A stretch of 64,000 nucleotides of DNA from Sulfurovum lithotrophicum (GTDB lineage: Bacteria > Campylobacterota > Campylobacteria > Campylobacterales > Sulfurovaceae), in NCBI RefSeq assembly GCF_000987835.1, contig NZ_CP011308.1, positions 1,922,001 through 1,986,000 of the forward strand, written 5' to 3'. The notes beneath the pieces were generated by a model. The model saw nothing but the letters and a program-made list of their open reading frames with translations. It was not told the DNA's origin and made no database searches. Position numbers and translations under genes: made by a program. Shown here in pieces: positions 18,551 to 26,604 of the stretch. Numbering within the stretch: position 1 is the first letter of the stretch; each line of letters starts with the position of its first letter.

Positions 18551-18593
18551 AGTTTATCACAGCAGTGTCAAAAAAAAAGATGATTTATATCAA
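18551..18593 (-). promoter_or_regulatory. nap promoter with Crp/Fnr-type box
   Basis: ATGATTTATATCAA (18580-18593) matches TTGAT-N4-ATCAA except at the first base. It lies about 134 bp upstream of napA. The closest -10 is TAAACT (18551-18556 on the minus strand), 23 bp away, one more than at the other promoters here, and weak. The rest of 18447-18766 holds the two sites listed next and AT-rich sequence. Confidence 0.6.
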
Positions 18594-18606
18594 GAGAAGT
18601 AAATAA

Positions 18607-18659
18607 TGTCATAAATGTGACAAATAGGTAACGCTTTAATTTAGAGTAAAATTATCTTA
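18607..18659. promoter_or_regulatory. Two further candidate operators upstream of napA
   Basis: TGTCA-TAAATG-TGACA (18607-18622) is a 5-6-5 inverted repeat. TTAGA-GTAAAATTA-TCTTA (18641-18659) is a degenerate match to the TAGGA-N9-TCCTA motif seen at the cytochrome promoters at 27.2 and 43.8 kb. Both lie upstream of the Crp/Fnr box relative to napA. Confidence 0.35.
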
Positions 18660-18766
18660 GATAAATTATAAAAATGATATTCGAATTAAGATTAAAATAT
18701 ATTGATGAAATAAAGAGTAAAGGACTCCTATTTGCTCAGGCAAGTGCCTGAAAGCATGCTTACGGT

Positions 18767-19075
18767 CTACATACCACCCAATGCCTGTTTGACATTATCG
18801 TCTGCCATAGAGATATTCCATGCCGGCTCCCAAACAACTTCCACTTCTACTTCACCCACATCTTCGATGCGTTCTACCGCCTCTTTGACCCAGGTGGTGA
18901 TCATCTGATGCAAAGGGCATCCCTGTGTAGAGAGTGTCATGACGACATGAACATTGCAATTCTCATCGATGATCGCATCGTAGATCAGACCCATTTCAAC
19001 CAGGTTGAACCCTACTTCCGGATCAATAACCGTAGAGATGGCATCGAAGACCGCTTCTTTTGTAATACTGCACAT
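18767..19075 (-). CDS. MIP18/DUF59-type iron-sulfur assembly protein
   Basis: From ATG 19075 (after AAGGAAAAAGAT) the product is 102 residues. The DUF59 core is visible: VIDPEVGFNLVEMGLIYD, then MTLSTQGCPLH with the family Cys, and EVEVVWEPAWN. The upstream extension to 19150 lacks a ribosome site. Relatives (SufT, PaaD, MIP18) help build iron-sulfur proteins. It is the last gene of the 20778-18767 operon, so maturation of a denitrification enzyme is plausible. Confidence 0.82.
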   Translation of the reverse strand: MCSITKEAVFDAISTVIDPEVGFNLVEMGLIYDAIIDENCNVHVVMTLSTQGCPLHQMITTWVKEAVERIEDVGEVEVEVVWEPAWNISMADDNVKQALGGM

Positions 19076-19195
19076 ATCTTTTTCCTTTTTTATTGTATTG
19101 TTTACAGAGCAAAGCTCTGCTTCACACGTTGTCTTAGGCAGATTGCCCACACGACTAGTCGTGTCTGTTTTGGGTTATCACAGAGATTACCCCTA

Positions 19196-20431
19196 TTATT
19201 TCCCGTACGCCAGCATCTTCCGCATCGTAACGAAGAGAAAGATCGCCCCTGCAAAGAGGAAACTGGCACCACCTTTAAAGAGAATATCATTCTCAAAGAG
19301 CAGTCCAAGGCCTCCAAGCACAACGCCGGACGCCGTGAACCAGAACATCATCGATGCTCCCTCTTTGGAGTACATTTCATGGAGCATCGGTACTTTCTCT
19401 TTACCTACCAAAGGTGCAAAACGTTCGAACCAGACCAGAAATGGAACGATCTTGTAAAGATGGCCTGTGATCATAGAGGAGATGAACCCCAGCAGCAGAA
19501 ACCAGACCGATGCATGCAAGATGCTTTCCCTGCCGCTCATAAAATAGACCAGGCCCAGTACAATAGAAAGTATGAGTGCACCAAAAGCAAATATCATGGA
19601 CTTTGCCCAGATATCCATCTCTTTACGTACCGTCAGTTTCGCAATGATATAGATCTGCCAGATATAGAAAAATATTCCTATTGTATTGACGGCATAGCCT
19701 ATGTACATCAGCCACTCCTGGGCAAAAAGTGCCCCGGCAAAAACAATGGCTACACCGGTAATGACCAGTTTGAACGCTCTGTTGATCGCTGTCTCTTCAA
19801 AACCGTGCGCCAGTGAGAACATCGGTATGAGGATCAAAGAGAGACCAATGATGGTCAACACAACATACCCGCCCAGTACGGCATAGACATGGGCTTTGAG
19901 CATCAGTGTCACATCAATGCCAAGATCTCCGCTCAGTCCCAGTGCGATGGCAAAACCTGTCAAAATTCCCAGCAGCAGATAGCCGTTGCTCCATGCGACC
20001 GTTTCAACCGTCAAAGTCCGTATGGTTGTCTTTTTGAGCGTGGCAATGTTCTCTACAGCGAAGATGATCATGGCAACGAGTACCAGGAGCCCTCCATAGG
20101 GGAGCATCGCCGGCATAAGCCAGAAACCGAACACCATCAGGGAAGCACCGACCAAAAGCAGAGGAAAAATGACATAATAGACATCTACCACTGCATGCCC
20201 TGCTTCAAGGACCACCGGTATAAGCTGTGCCATGGCACCGAAGATGATCATCATCACAAAGCCAAGCAGAAAAAGATGTATCCACCCGGCCACATTCATC
20301 TGCGCATAACTGAATATCGGCTCAAAAAAGAGCAGTGCCAGCATGGAGAGCAGATAAAAGACCACGCCATAACTGAAAAAGGGCGAGATCAGTTTCAGCG
20401 GCGGCGCAAAATCACTGGAGATAGCTTTCAT
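19196..20431 (-). CDS. Polytopic membrane protein with conserved-looking histidines
   Basis: 411 residues, about twelve transmembrane helices. Histidines sit inside helices or at their ends in GWIHLFLLGF, EAGHAVVDV, LKAHVYAVLGGY and MITGHLYKIVPFLVW. The layout recalls distant heme-copper oxidase subunit I-like or NnrS-like proteins found near denitrification genes. That family call is an impression from pattern only. It lies 5 bp downstream of the 20437-20778 gene, under the same Crp/Fnr-type promoter. Confidence 0.65.
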   Translation of the reverse strand: MKAISSDFAPPLKLISPFFSYGVVFYLLSMLALLFFEPIFSYAQMNVAGWIHLFLLGFVMMIIFGAMAQLIPVVLEAGHAVVDVYYVIFPLLLVGASLMVFGFWLMPAMLPYGGLLVLVAMIIFAVENIATLKKTTIRTLTVETVAWSNGYLLLGILTGFAIALGLSGDLGIDVTLMLKAHVYAVLGGYVVLTIIGLSLILIPMFSLAHGFEETAINRAFKLVITGVAIVFAGALFAQEWLMYIGYAVNTIGIFFYIWQIYIIAKLTVRKEMDIWAKSMIFAFGALILSIVLGLVYFMSGRESILHASVWFLLLGFISSMITGHLYKIVPFLVWFERFAPLVGKEKVPMLHEMYSKEGASMMFWFTASGVVLGGLGLLFENDILFKGGASFLFAGAIFLFVTMRKMLAYGK

Positions 20432-20436
20432 CTAAC

Positions 20437-20778
20437 CTATCCGTGACAAGCGGCATCATTGAGGTTTGCATTTTCACTCTCTCCCGATTTATAGGAGAAG
20501 ATCAGTTTGACACGGCCGTCATCCATTTTTTCTGTTTCAATATCGTAATTCTCACCGATCTTGTCAAGCAGTCCCATTGGTTTCTTGTGGTTGATCATAA
20601 CCACTTTCTTATTGGGTCCGTCTATCATTTTGAGTCCCGCCATTGCATTGACCATCGGTTCAGGCGGTCCGCATTTGGATGTATCGAATTCAAAATACTG
20701 TGTTTCGCCCATCGTATAGGTAAAGAAAGGCACGGTTGCTCCAGGTACTTCTATAGCTTGTTTGTTTAATTCAGACAT
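20437..20778 (-). CDS. DUF2249-like small protein
   Basis: 113 residues with FDTSKCGPPEPMVNAMAGLK, VVMINHKKPMGLLDKIG and a C-terminal ACHG. The GPPEPM block and the fold pattern resemble DUF2249/TusA-like proteins, often found near NO- and nitrite-related genes. Two cysteines and the C-terminal His could bind metal. TAGGAGTAATT precedes ATG 20778. It is the first gene of a three-gene operon. Confidence 0.65.
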   Translation of the reverse strand: MSELNKQAIEVPGATVPFFTYTMGETQYFEFDTSKCGPPEPMVNAMAGLKMIDGPNKKVVMINHKKPMGLLDKIGENYDIETEKMDDGRVKLIFSYKSGESENANLNDAACHG

Positions 20779-20802
20779 AATTACTCCTATTTAGTTTTTA
20801 TC

Positions 20803-20844
20803 ATTTTAATGACTTATATTTAAAATAAGCTTGATTTATATCAA
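20803..20844 (-). promoter_or_regulatory. Crp/Fnr-type promoter of the 20778-18767 operon
   Basis: Perfect box TTGATTTATATCAA (20831-20844), 22 bp, then -10 TAAAAT (20803-20808, minus strand). The predicted start is 20796, so the box is centred at -41.5, with an 18-nt leader. Two ATGTCAAA direct repeats, 10 bp apart, flank it upstream (20849-20866). Confidence 0.8.
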
Positions 20845-20867
20845 GATTATGTCAAATAATGTCAAAA

Positions 20868-21434
20868 TCATTTGAAATTCTTCCTGAAATATTCTTCCAC
20901 CAGTTCGTCAAAATATTTCATTCGTTCTTTGCCCTTGGGCATTGTCGAGCGCAAGGCTTTCATTTTTTTAAGAAAATCCCCAACCGAGTTGGGAATGATC
21001 TTCTCGAAATGGCGGCGGATATGTTTGGCGAAAGCCGGAGAAGCTCCTCCTGTCGAAAAAGCGATGGTCAGATCATCCTTTTTGACATAGGAGGGAAAGA
21101 TGAAATCACAATAGTCCGTATTGTCCACGGAATTCACCAGTATCCTGCTGCCCCTTGACTCTTCATGGATCGCTTTATGCAGATCCACTGTATCGGTTGC
21201 CACAATGACAATGTCGAAACCCTGAATATCCCCCTTTCTGTATGCCCGCTGATAAAGTGTCAGACAGTGGTTTTTGATCAGGCTGTCCGCCTCTACACTG
21301 ACCTCGGAGGCGATCACTGTGATCTCTTTGGTGAAATCCACCAGTTTTTCAAGTTTTTCAGTAGCAATGGCACCACCGCCGACCACCAGCACTTTGAGGT
21401 TCTGCATATCCATGAACATGGGGAAATACGACAT
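20868..21434 (-). CDS. Precorrin-2 dehydrogenase / sirohydrochlorin ferrochelatase
   Basis: 188 residues matching the N-terminal half of CysG / Met8p: PMFMDMQNLKVLVVGGGAIATEKLEKL (Rossmann nucleotide site), NSVDNTDYCDFIFPS and FSTGGASPAFAKHIR. It converts precorrin-2 to sirohydrochlorin and inserts iron to make siroheme, the precursor of heme d1 and the cofactor of the reductase at 4.4-6.0 kb. The SUMT half is encoded separately at 24737-25474. AAAGGAACACA precedes the ATG. Confidence 0.9.
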   Translation of the reverse strand: MSYFPMFMDMQNLKVLVVGGGAIATEKLEKLVDFTKEITVIASEVSVEADSLIKNHCLTLYQRAYRKGDIQGFDIVIVATDTVDLHKAIHEESRGSRILVNSVDNTDYCDFIFPSYVKKDDLTIAFSTGGASPAFAKHIRRHFEKIIPNSVGDFLKKMKALRSTMPKGKERMKYFDELVEEYFRKNFK

Positions 21435-21463
21435 TGTGTTCCTTTATGTCAATTGTGTATCAT

Positions 21464-21505
21464 AATTTAACAGAAGTTAATTACATTTACTTTGATATGT
21501 ATCAA
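21464..21505 (-). promoter_or_regulatory. Crp/Fnr-type promoter of the siroheme synthase gene
   Basis: Perfect box TTGATATGTATCAA (21492-21505), 22 bp, then a weak -10 TAAATT (21464-21469, minus strand). The predicted start is 21457 with a 22-nt leader. Confidence 0.7.
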
Positions 21506-21634
21506 TATATTTCTGCACTTATTAGCATATCTGCAATAATACTATATCTGACATTCCCGTATTTTTTCCATTTTTACAAATATATGCCATAGTGCCTATC
21601 GTATGAAAACAAGAGAAGGCAGAAACTCTTTCCT

Positions 21635-21653
21635 CTCTCCACCATACGGAGAG
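21635..21653 (-). terminator. Stem-loop downstream of the OmpA-family gene
   Basis: CTCTCC-N7-GGAGAG lies 18 bp past the stop of the gene at 21671. The stem is 6 bp and no clear T-tract follows. It is a weak terminator candidate. The remainder of 21506-21634 is AT-rich with nothing else recognised. Confidence 0.35.
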
Positions 21654-21670
21654 GAGGTCACAGGCTTACC

Positions 21671-22369
21671 TTAACGACAAGGATCTACCCGCACATTGTT
21701 GTTTGGATAGAGATAGATCTCAACCCTTCTGTTGAGTGCCATATTGCGTTCCGAATTGTTCGGTACCAGCGGCTTATTGTAAGAACATCCTGTCACATAA
21801 CTTGGATTATTGATCCCCTCTCGATAGAGTCTGTCCGACACAGTCTTGGCTCTGCTTCGGGAAAGTCTGTAGTTGTAGTCGTATCCTCCCCTGTCATCCG
21901 TAAAACCTGCCACCTGTACGATCGTCTGTGGGTACTCACGAAGAATCCTGCCCACCTTCCCTACTTTATAGGATGCACTTGAGGTCAGCCTCGATGACCC
22001 TGTGGGGAACATCATACGGTCACGGAACATGATTTTCACATATCTGCCGTTATTGGAAACAATAAGGTCCTGATTGGGGTCAAGATAGGCGAGCGGATCA
22101 TTATTGACCCCTGTACCGAGTGACCTTGCAATGTCATTGGCCTGCTGATCGAGGCTGTAACCGATCAATCCACCGGCTGCGGTACCAATTGCCGCACCGA
22201 TCATGGTAGATTTTGTATCGTGACCTATCGCCTGTCCTGCCAGCGCACCAAGTGCTGCTCCGCCTATCAGTCCGTCTGTGGTATTGCTCGTTCCTGTGGA
22301 AGCGCACCCTCCAAGCATAGCTGCAACTACCGATACCAATGTGACTGTTTTGAATTTTTTGATGTACAT
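21671..22369 (-). CDS. OmpA-family lipoprotein with glycine-zipper segment
   Basis: 232 residues. The lipobox LGGCAS marks a lipoprotein. A glycine-zipper follows (LIGGAALGALAGQAIG and IGAAIGTAAGGLIGY). The OmpA C-like domain comes last, with VQVAGFTDDRGGYDYNYRLS and NRRVEIYL. Likely an outer-membrane lipoprotein that binds peptidoglycan. AAAGGAGAAAAG precedes the ATG. It has its own short transcription unit and no obvious link to the denitrification genes. Confidence 0.88.
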   Translation of the reverse strand: MYIKKFKTVTLVSVVAAMLGGCASTGTSNTTDGLIGGAALGALAGQAIGHDTKSTMIGAAIGTAAGGLIGYSLDQQANDIARSLGTGVNNDPLAYLDPNQDLIVSNNGRYVKIMFRDRMMFPTGSSRLTSSASYKVGKVGRILREYPQTIVQVAGFTDDRGGYDYNYRLSRSRAKTVSDRLYREGINNPSYVTGCSYNKPLVPNNSERNMALNRRVEIYLYPNNNVRVDPCR

Positions 22370-22414
22370 CTTTTCTCCTTTTTGTATACATATTTTGTTA
22401 TTATAGCTATAAAT

Positions 22415-22436
22415 GTGTCAAAAAAGTGTCAAAAAA
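22415..22436 (+). promoter_or_regulatory. Tandem GTGTCAAAAAA direct repeats
   Basis: GTGTCAAAAAA occurs twice in a row (22415-22425, 22426-22436), one helical turn apart, upstream of the NirDL promoter. Similar TGTCA-containing repeats lie near the boxes at 18.6 and 20.85 kb. Confidence 0.4.
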
Positions 22437-22459
22437 CACAAAAACAATCGAATATTTCG

Positions 22460-22501
22460 TTAATATATATCAATCTTTGCTACACTAACACAAACTATAA
22501 T
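22460..22501 (+). promoter_or_regulatory. Crp/Fnr-type promoter of the NirDL-like gene
   Basis: Box TTAATATATATCAA (22460-22473; one mismatch to TTGAT), 22 bp, then perfect -10 TATAAT (22496-22501). The predicted start is 22508, leaving a leader of 124 nt. Confidence 0.65.
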
Positions 22502-22631
22502 AACCTTCCTGTGAACACCATTGGAATCGGAGACTTTATCGGCATATACCCTGCAGATAATCCCGAAGTGGCTATGACAAAAGTAAAGCCATCGGTTCTG
22601 TTAATTTTAATACCTGGAGAGATTTAATTCT

Positions 22632-23624
22632 ATGCAAGACGAACTATTATACCAGATGCAAAACGCTTTTCCCATGACACAGCGGCCTTTCAAAGAGATC
22701 GCAGATGCTTTGAGTACGACCGAAGAGGAAGTACTCTCTACGGTACAGAAACTTAAAGATGAGAAGATCATCCGACAGACTTCCGCCATTTTCGATACCA
22801 AACGTCTGGGCTACAAGTCATCACTGGTCGCTTTCAAGGTAACTGAAGACAACATAGACGAAGCCGCACAGACCATCAATGCCCATCCGGGTGTCAGCCA
22901 CAATTACCTCAGAAACCATGACTACAACATCTGGTTCACAATGGCTGTTGCACCCGACAGTAAACTGGGGCTTGAGAAGACCATCGAGATACTCAAAGAA
23001 CAGACAGGCGCAGACGATGCCATCATTCTGCCGACACTGAAGATGTTCAAGATCTCTGTCAAAATGGACACCACAGGAAAACGCGCCAAGAAAGAGAAGG
23101 TCAAAAAAGCAGCCCATAAAGAGATAGAACTGACACCTCAGCACATCGCCGTCATCAAAGAGCTGCAAAAAGACATTACTGTTACATCGGAACCCTATAA
23201 AGAAGCGACTGAAAAACTTGGTATGGATTATGATGCATTCTTTACGATCGCCAATGAACTTAAAGAGAGCGGTGTCATGCGCCGTTTCGCCACTATCCTC
23301 AACCACAGAAAAGCCGGTTTCGGTGCCAATGCTATGTCCGTGTGGTCCGTACCGGAAGAAAAAGGCGAAGAGATAGGACGACAGATGGCAGAATTCTCAG
23401 CCGTCAGCCACTGTTACCTGCGCCCCTCCTACCCCAACTGGCCCTACAACCTCTTTGCCATGGTCCACGCCAAAACCCAGGAAGAATGCGACACGCTTAT
23501 AGAAGAGATGGCCAAAGAAAGCGGTTTATCTGAATACGGAAAACTCTACTCAACCGTAGAGTTCAAAAAACAGCGTCTGGTCTATTTTGATGATGCCTTC
23601 AAAGAATGGGAGGAAAGCGTTTAG
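22632..23624 (+). CDS. Fused NirDL-type siroheme decarboxylase (Lrp/AsnC-like)
   Basis: 330 residues made of two tandem NirD/NirL (AhbA/AhbB-like) units. Unit 1 (about 1-150) has an AsnC-type helix-turn-helix, ending at IRQTSAIFDTKRLGYKSSLVAF and GVSHNYLRNHDYNIWFT. Unit 2 (about 165-325) repeats it as MRRFATILNHRKAGFGANAM and VSHCYLRPSYPNWPYNLFAM. Such proteins decarboxylate siroheme to didecarboxysiroheme on the way to heme d1 or heme b. With NirJ and NirF in the window, heme d1 for a cd1 nitrite reductase is the likely product. It is not a transcription factor despite the fold. Confidence 0.87.
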   Translation: MQDELLYQMQNAFPMTQRPFKEIADALSTTEEEVLSTVQKLKDEKIIRQTSAIFDTKRLGYKSSLVAFKVTEDNIDEAAQTINAHPGVSHNYLRNHDYNIWFTMAVAPDSKLGLEKTIEILKEQTGADDAIILPTLKMFKISVKMDTTGKRAKKEKVKKAAHKEIELTPQHIAVIKELQKDITVTSEPYKEATEKLGMDYDAFFTIANELKESGVMRRFATILNHRKAGFGANAMSVWSVPEEKGEEIGRQMAEFSAVSHCYLRPSYPNWPYNLFAMVHAKTQEECDTLIEEMAKESGLSEYGKLYSTVEFKKQRLVYFDDAFKEWEESV

Positions 23625-23938
23625 CGTTTATACACAAAATTTTGACACATTTGTCCTATACTTGTCAATATTTTTGAAAAAAATCCCCCATCAATCACAC
23701 GAAGTGTGCCTGTCGCATCGAACGACCTTGCACCCCACTTACACTTTAGCGACAGGGGTATCGGCATTTAGTGCCAGAAAAGCGAAGCGATTCGAGAGAT
23801 ACGACGATTTTTTTGCTTCGTTTTTTTCTAAAAAAAATGAAGAGAAGAACAACACCTCAATTACCATAACAGGGAAATTGGACAAACGAAATAGATCTAT
23901 AAAGATAGATTCCGGATCAAGCCCGGAATGACGTACAT
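23625..23938. other. 314-bp gap rich in inverted repeats
   Basis: No gene is seen between the convergent NirDL and crp/fnr genes. The gap holds CACAC-GAA-GTGTG, CTGTCGC paired with GCGACAG about 40 bp later, GGCA-TTTAG-TGCC, and CGAAGC (23783-23788) paired with GCTTCG (23815-23820) followed by seven T. The last could terminate plus-strand transcription from NirDL. A decayed mobile repeat or a small structured RNA are alternatives. Confidence 0.4.
23910..23928. repeat. Short dispersed-type palindrome
   Basis: TTCCGG-ATCAAGC-CCGGAA, followed by TGACG, matches the kind of short repeat that recurs in many bacterial genomes. Only one copy is visible in this window, so repeat status rests on general knowledge. 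Confidence 0.4.
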
Positions 23939-24640
23939 TTAATCCTTATACCCTATCTGCTCTTTAAAATGCGCGATACAATTTGTACAGTCCTTGATCG
24001 TATTGGTCTCGACGATGTTGTAGAGCGCCTCTTCATTCAAAATGGTGATCTTCTGGTTCTTCACCGTGATGATCCCCTCCTTCTTGAACTTGGTCAGAAT
24101 ACGCGAAAATGTCTCCGGCGTCAGATTGAGCATCGAGGCGATCTCGTTGTTCTTGAGACGCTGAAAAAGAGGAAGTTTCTGTGTCATAAGGTCAGCTACT
24201 TTCGCTTCGGAAGAGAGGACGGTCTCTTTGTGTACCAGAGCGGAAAGCAACGCGACTTTTCCGGTAAGAGACTTGATGATCTCCAGAGAAAAACCTGGAT
24301 TGTCAAGATGTTTGTAGACGAAATCAAAAGGCAGAAGTCCCATCACACCATCTGTAAGGAATTCGCATGTAGCAGGGAAAGGCTGATTCTCAAAACAGGC
24401 ATACTCGCCTATCATTGCCGGTGCAGCAAGACGATTGATCTGAATCTGCGTACCTTTGGGAGTGGTTTTGTAGAGTTTTATGTTGCCATCAAGCAGAATA
24501 TGCAGGTATTTACTTTCATCTCCCTCATAAAAAACAATACTGTCTTTGGCATACTGTTTGATATGGGTCTGATCGTAAAGCTCTTTGAGATATGTCCCTG
24601 TCAGAGCCGAAAACATAGGAATCTCTTCAAGTTTATACAT
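23939..24640 (-). CDS. Crp/Fnr-family transcriptional regulator
   Basis: 233 residues: N-terminal cyclic-nucleotide-binding-like beta-roll (about 10-125) and a C-terminal winged helix with recognition helix TPETFSRILTKF (174-185). Glu176, Ser179 and Arg180 match the ExxSR residues by which FNR reads TTGAT half-sites. It lacks the N-terminal Cys cluster of oxygen-sensing FNR; its cysteines are Cys82, Cys92 and a C-terminal CTNC (218-221). It is a candidate regulator of the TTGAY-N4-RTCAA promoters here. AGAGGTATTAAG precedes the ATG. Confidence 0.9.
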   Translation of the reverse strand: MYKLEEIPMFSALTGTYLKELYDQTHIKQYAKDSIVFYEGDESKYLHILLDGNIKLYKTTPKGTQIQINRLAAPAMIGEYACFENQPFPATCEFLTDGVMGLLPFDFVYKHLDNPGFSLEIIKSLTGKVALLSALVHKETVLSSEAKVADLMTQKLPLFQRLKNNEIASMLNLTPETFSRILTKFKKEGIITVKNQKITILNEEALYNIVETNTIKDCTNCIAHFKEQIGYKD

Positions 24641-24672
24641 CTTAATACCTCTTTCATGTCTCTAAAGAGGGT

Positions 24673-24704
24673 ACTATACTGTAAAAAAGATAAATATTCT
24701 CCTA
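24673..24704 (-). promoter_or_regulatory. Putative crp/fnr promoter with TAGGA-N9 motif
   Basis: On the minus strand TAGGA-GAATATTTA-TCTTT (24686-24704) lies 7 bp upstream of a -10-like TATAGT (24673-24678). The motif resembles the TAGGA-N9-TCCTA sites at 27.19 and 43.8 kb. No Crp/Fnr box is seen, so direct autoregulation is not supported. Confidence 0.35.
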
Positions 24705-24736
24705 TATAACTGCGGATAAGCAGAGGAATTCGTGTT

Positions 24737-25474
24737 TTACTCCTGTTCGAACCAGGAAAGCTGCTCTCTAAGCTTCACCACTTCACCGACGACGATCAAA
24801 CCAGGCGTCGGCAGATCCTTCGCTTTAGCATAGATCGTTTCCAGGGTTCCTACCACCGTCTTCTCATCAGGTGTGGTCCCCTTACTGATGACCGCTACAG
24901 GATAGTCTTCTGGTTTTCCGATCTCAATGAGTTTTTTGCAAATATATTTGAGACGGTGCAGCCCCATTAGAAAAATGATCGTATCATCACTCTTGTAATT
25001 CTCCCAGGGGATCTGAGACTGGTCTTTGTTCTTCGACTCATGGCCTGTTACTACCCTGAAAGAGACCGTGATACCGCGATGTGTCACAGGGATGCCGGCA
25101 TATTCCGGTACCGCGATCGCCGAGGTGATCCCGGGGATGAACTCGAACTCTATACCGCGTTCTCTCAGGTAGATCGCCTCTTCACCACCGCGTCCGAAGA
25201 CCAGGGGGTCACCCCCTTTGAGACGGACCACCTTCTTGTATTTCAGTGCAGACTGGTAGATCACTTCATTGATCTCTTCCTGCGGCAGCGTATGATGCGA
25301 ATCCTCTTTTCCTACATAAATGAACTCACACCCCTCTTTTGTCTGCAAGAGAATATCGGGATTGGCCAGTCTGTCATAGATAATTACATCAGCCTGTTCT
25401 ACCGCACGCAGTGCTTTGACCGTCAAAAGATCGATATCTCCCGGCCCTGCCCCTGTCAAATAAACTTTACCCAT
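24737..25474 (-). CDS. cobA: Uroporphyrinogen-III C-methyltransferase (SUMT)
   Basis: 245 residues with GAGPGD at 8-13, DVIIYDRLANPDIL, VRLKGGDPLVFGRGGEE, GITSAIAVPEYAGIPVTHRG and FLMGLHRL. It methylates uroporphyrinogen III twice to give precorrin-2, the entry to siroheme and heme d1. It is a stand-alone SUMT; the dehydrogenase/chelatase is at 20868-21434. Its start overlaps the nirJ stop by one base, making a cytochrome-nirJ-cobA operon. Confidence 0.93.
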   Translation of the reverse strand: MGKVYLTGAGPGDIDLLTVKALRAVEQADVIIYDRLANPDILLQTKEGCEFIYVGKEDSHHTLPQEEINEVIYQSALKYKKVVRLKGGDPLVFGRGGEEAIYLRERGIEFEFIPGITSAIAVPEYAGIPVTHRGITVSFRVVTGHESKNKDQSQIPWENYKSDDTIIFLMGLHRLKYICKKLIEIGKPEDYPVAVISKGTTPDEKTVVGTLETIYAKAKDLPTPGLIVVGEVVKLREQLSWFEQE

Positions 25475-26604
25475 TAATTATTTCCTTTAATTTGTTCTTC
25501 CGTTAAATAGCATGATGGATCTTCCGCCCACATATCACCGTAGATCGCATAGGCACGGCTTCTTGAACCGCCGTTACAGATATTCAGGTATTGACATTCT
25601 ACACATTTTCCGCCAAGCTCTCTCGGGTGCACACGCAACTTCTGCAGCAGTTCGGTCGGCTCGTTCGTCCAGATATCCGAAAAATCCTGTGTCAGGATAT
25701 TGCCTATCTTCACAGGGAAGAATGGGTCAGGCTTTACAAAACCTTCGGAATCAATGTTAAGCAGTTTTCTTCCCGCAGAGTTTCCACCCCATTCAATGAG
25801 CCTTCTCTTCATCTCTTCGGCATATTCAGGATACTTTTTTTCAAATCTGTCATAGAAGAGGATCGCATCCATTTCCATGTTACCCGTAACGATCTCTATA
25901 TCTCTGCCGCTCTCATAATATTCGAACGCTTTGTCCAGAATGTAGTTGACCGCTGTGATACGCTGCTCTTTGCTCAGGTCCATCTCCAGGTTCTCCAGCC
26001 CGCGTCCGCTGTAGACCAGGTGCGAGATGTAGACTTTGGGGATATTATGCTCTTCAGCCAGTTCGAAAATGAACTGCAGGTCATCATAGGTATCTTTGGT
26101 GATCGTAAAACGGATACCCACTTTGGTATTTCCGAAAGAGTTGAGCAGGTCGACCGCTTTCATCGACTCGACGAAGGAGCCCTTGAGCCCCCTGAAAGCA
26201 TCATGCACTTCGGGACTGCCGTCAATGCTGATACCGATATAGTCAAAGGTATCAAGGATCTTCTCGGCATTGCTCTGTTTGACATACAGACCGTTCGTAG
26301 AGAGGTAGGTCACGATACCGAGTTCCTTGCAGCGCGCCGCAATGTCGAAGAGGTCTTTCCTCGTCAGAGGTTCACCCCCCGAAAAAATGAGGAACTTCAC
26401 CCCGTTGGCTTTGAGTTTGGGCAGTGTTTCCATAATGTTCTCGGTCGTAAGTGTATCTACGGCATCGAGGTCCGCTTTGGAGTAACAGTGCAAACAGGAA
26501 AGGTTGCATCGGTTGGTAAAGTTCCAGATGGCAATGCTTCCGTCCAGTACCCTTGCAGGTTTGCCTGCCGTAACTGATTTTAGCAGGTTCGATAGTCTAA
26601 ACAT
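25474..26604 (-). CDS. nirJ: NirJ, radical SAM enzyme of heme d1 biosynthesis
   Basis: 376 residues. The radical SAM motif is C33-N-L-S-C37-L-H-C40, followed by FSGGEPLTRKD and STNGLYVK. The C-terminal SPASM-like region has CVECQYLNICNGGSRSRAYA and a final Cys, typical of NirJ. NirJ removes propionate chains from didecarboxysiroheme. It lies directly downstream of a NirC-like cytochrome gene and upstream of cobA. Confidence 0.9.
   Translation of the reverse strand: MFRLSNLLKSVTAGKPARVLDGSIAIWNFTNRCNLSCLHCYSKADLDAVDTLTTENIMETLPKLKANGVKFLIFSGGEPLTRKDLFDIAARCKELGIVTYLSTNGLYVKQSNAEKILDTFDYIGISIDGSPEVHDAFRGLKGSFVESMKAVDLLNSFGNTKVGIRFTITKDTYDDLQFIFELAEEHNIPKVYISHLVYSGRGLENLEMDLSKEQRITAVNYILDKAFEYYESGRDIEIVTGNMEMDAILFYDRFEKKYPEYAEEMKRRLIEWGGNSAGRKLLNIDSEGFVKPDPFFPVKIGNILTQDFSDIWTNEPTELLQKLRVHPRELGGKCVECQYLNICNGGSRSRAYAIYGDMWAEDPSCYLTEEQIKGNN

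Noticed and set aside
18908-19816. A 302-residue plus-strand reading frame opposite the MIP18 and membrane-protein genes
   Set aside because: It spans two genes and an intergenic region on the other strand and shows no family pattern.
22632-23624. Calling the AsnC-like protein a transcription factor
   Set aside because: Tandem NirD/NirL-type units with the conserved HNYLR and HCYLR motifs, and its heme d1 neighbours, fit siroheme decarboxylase.
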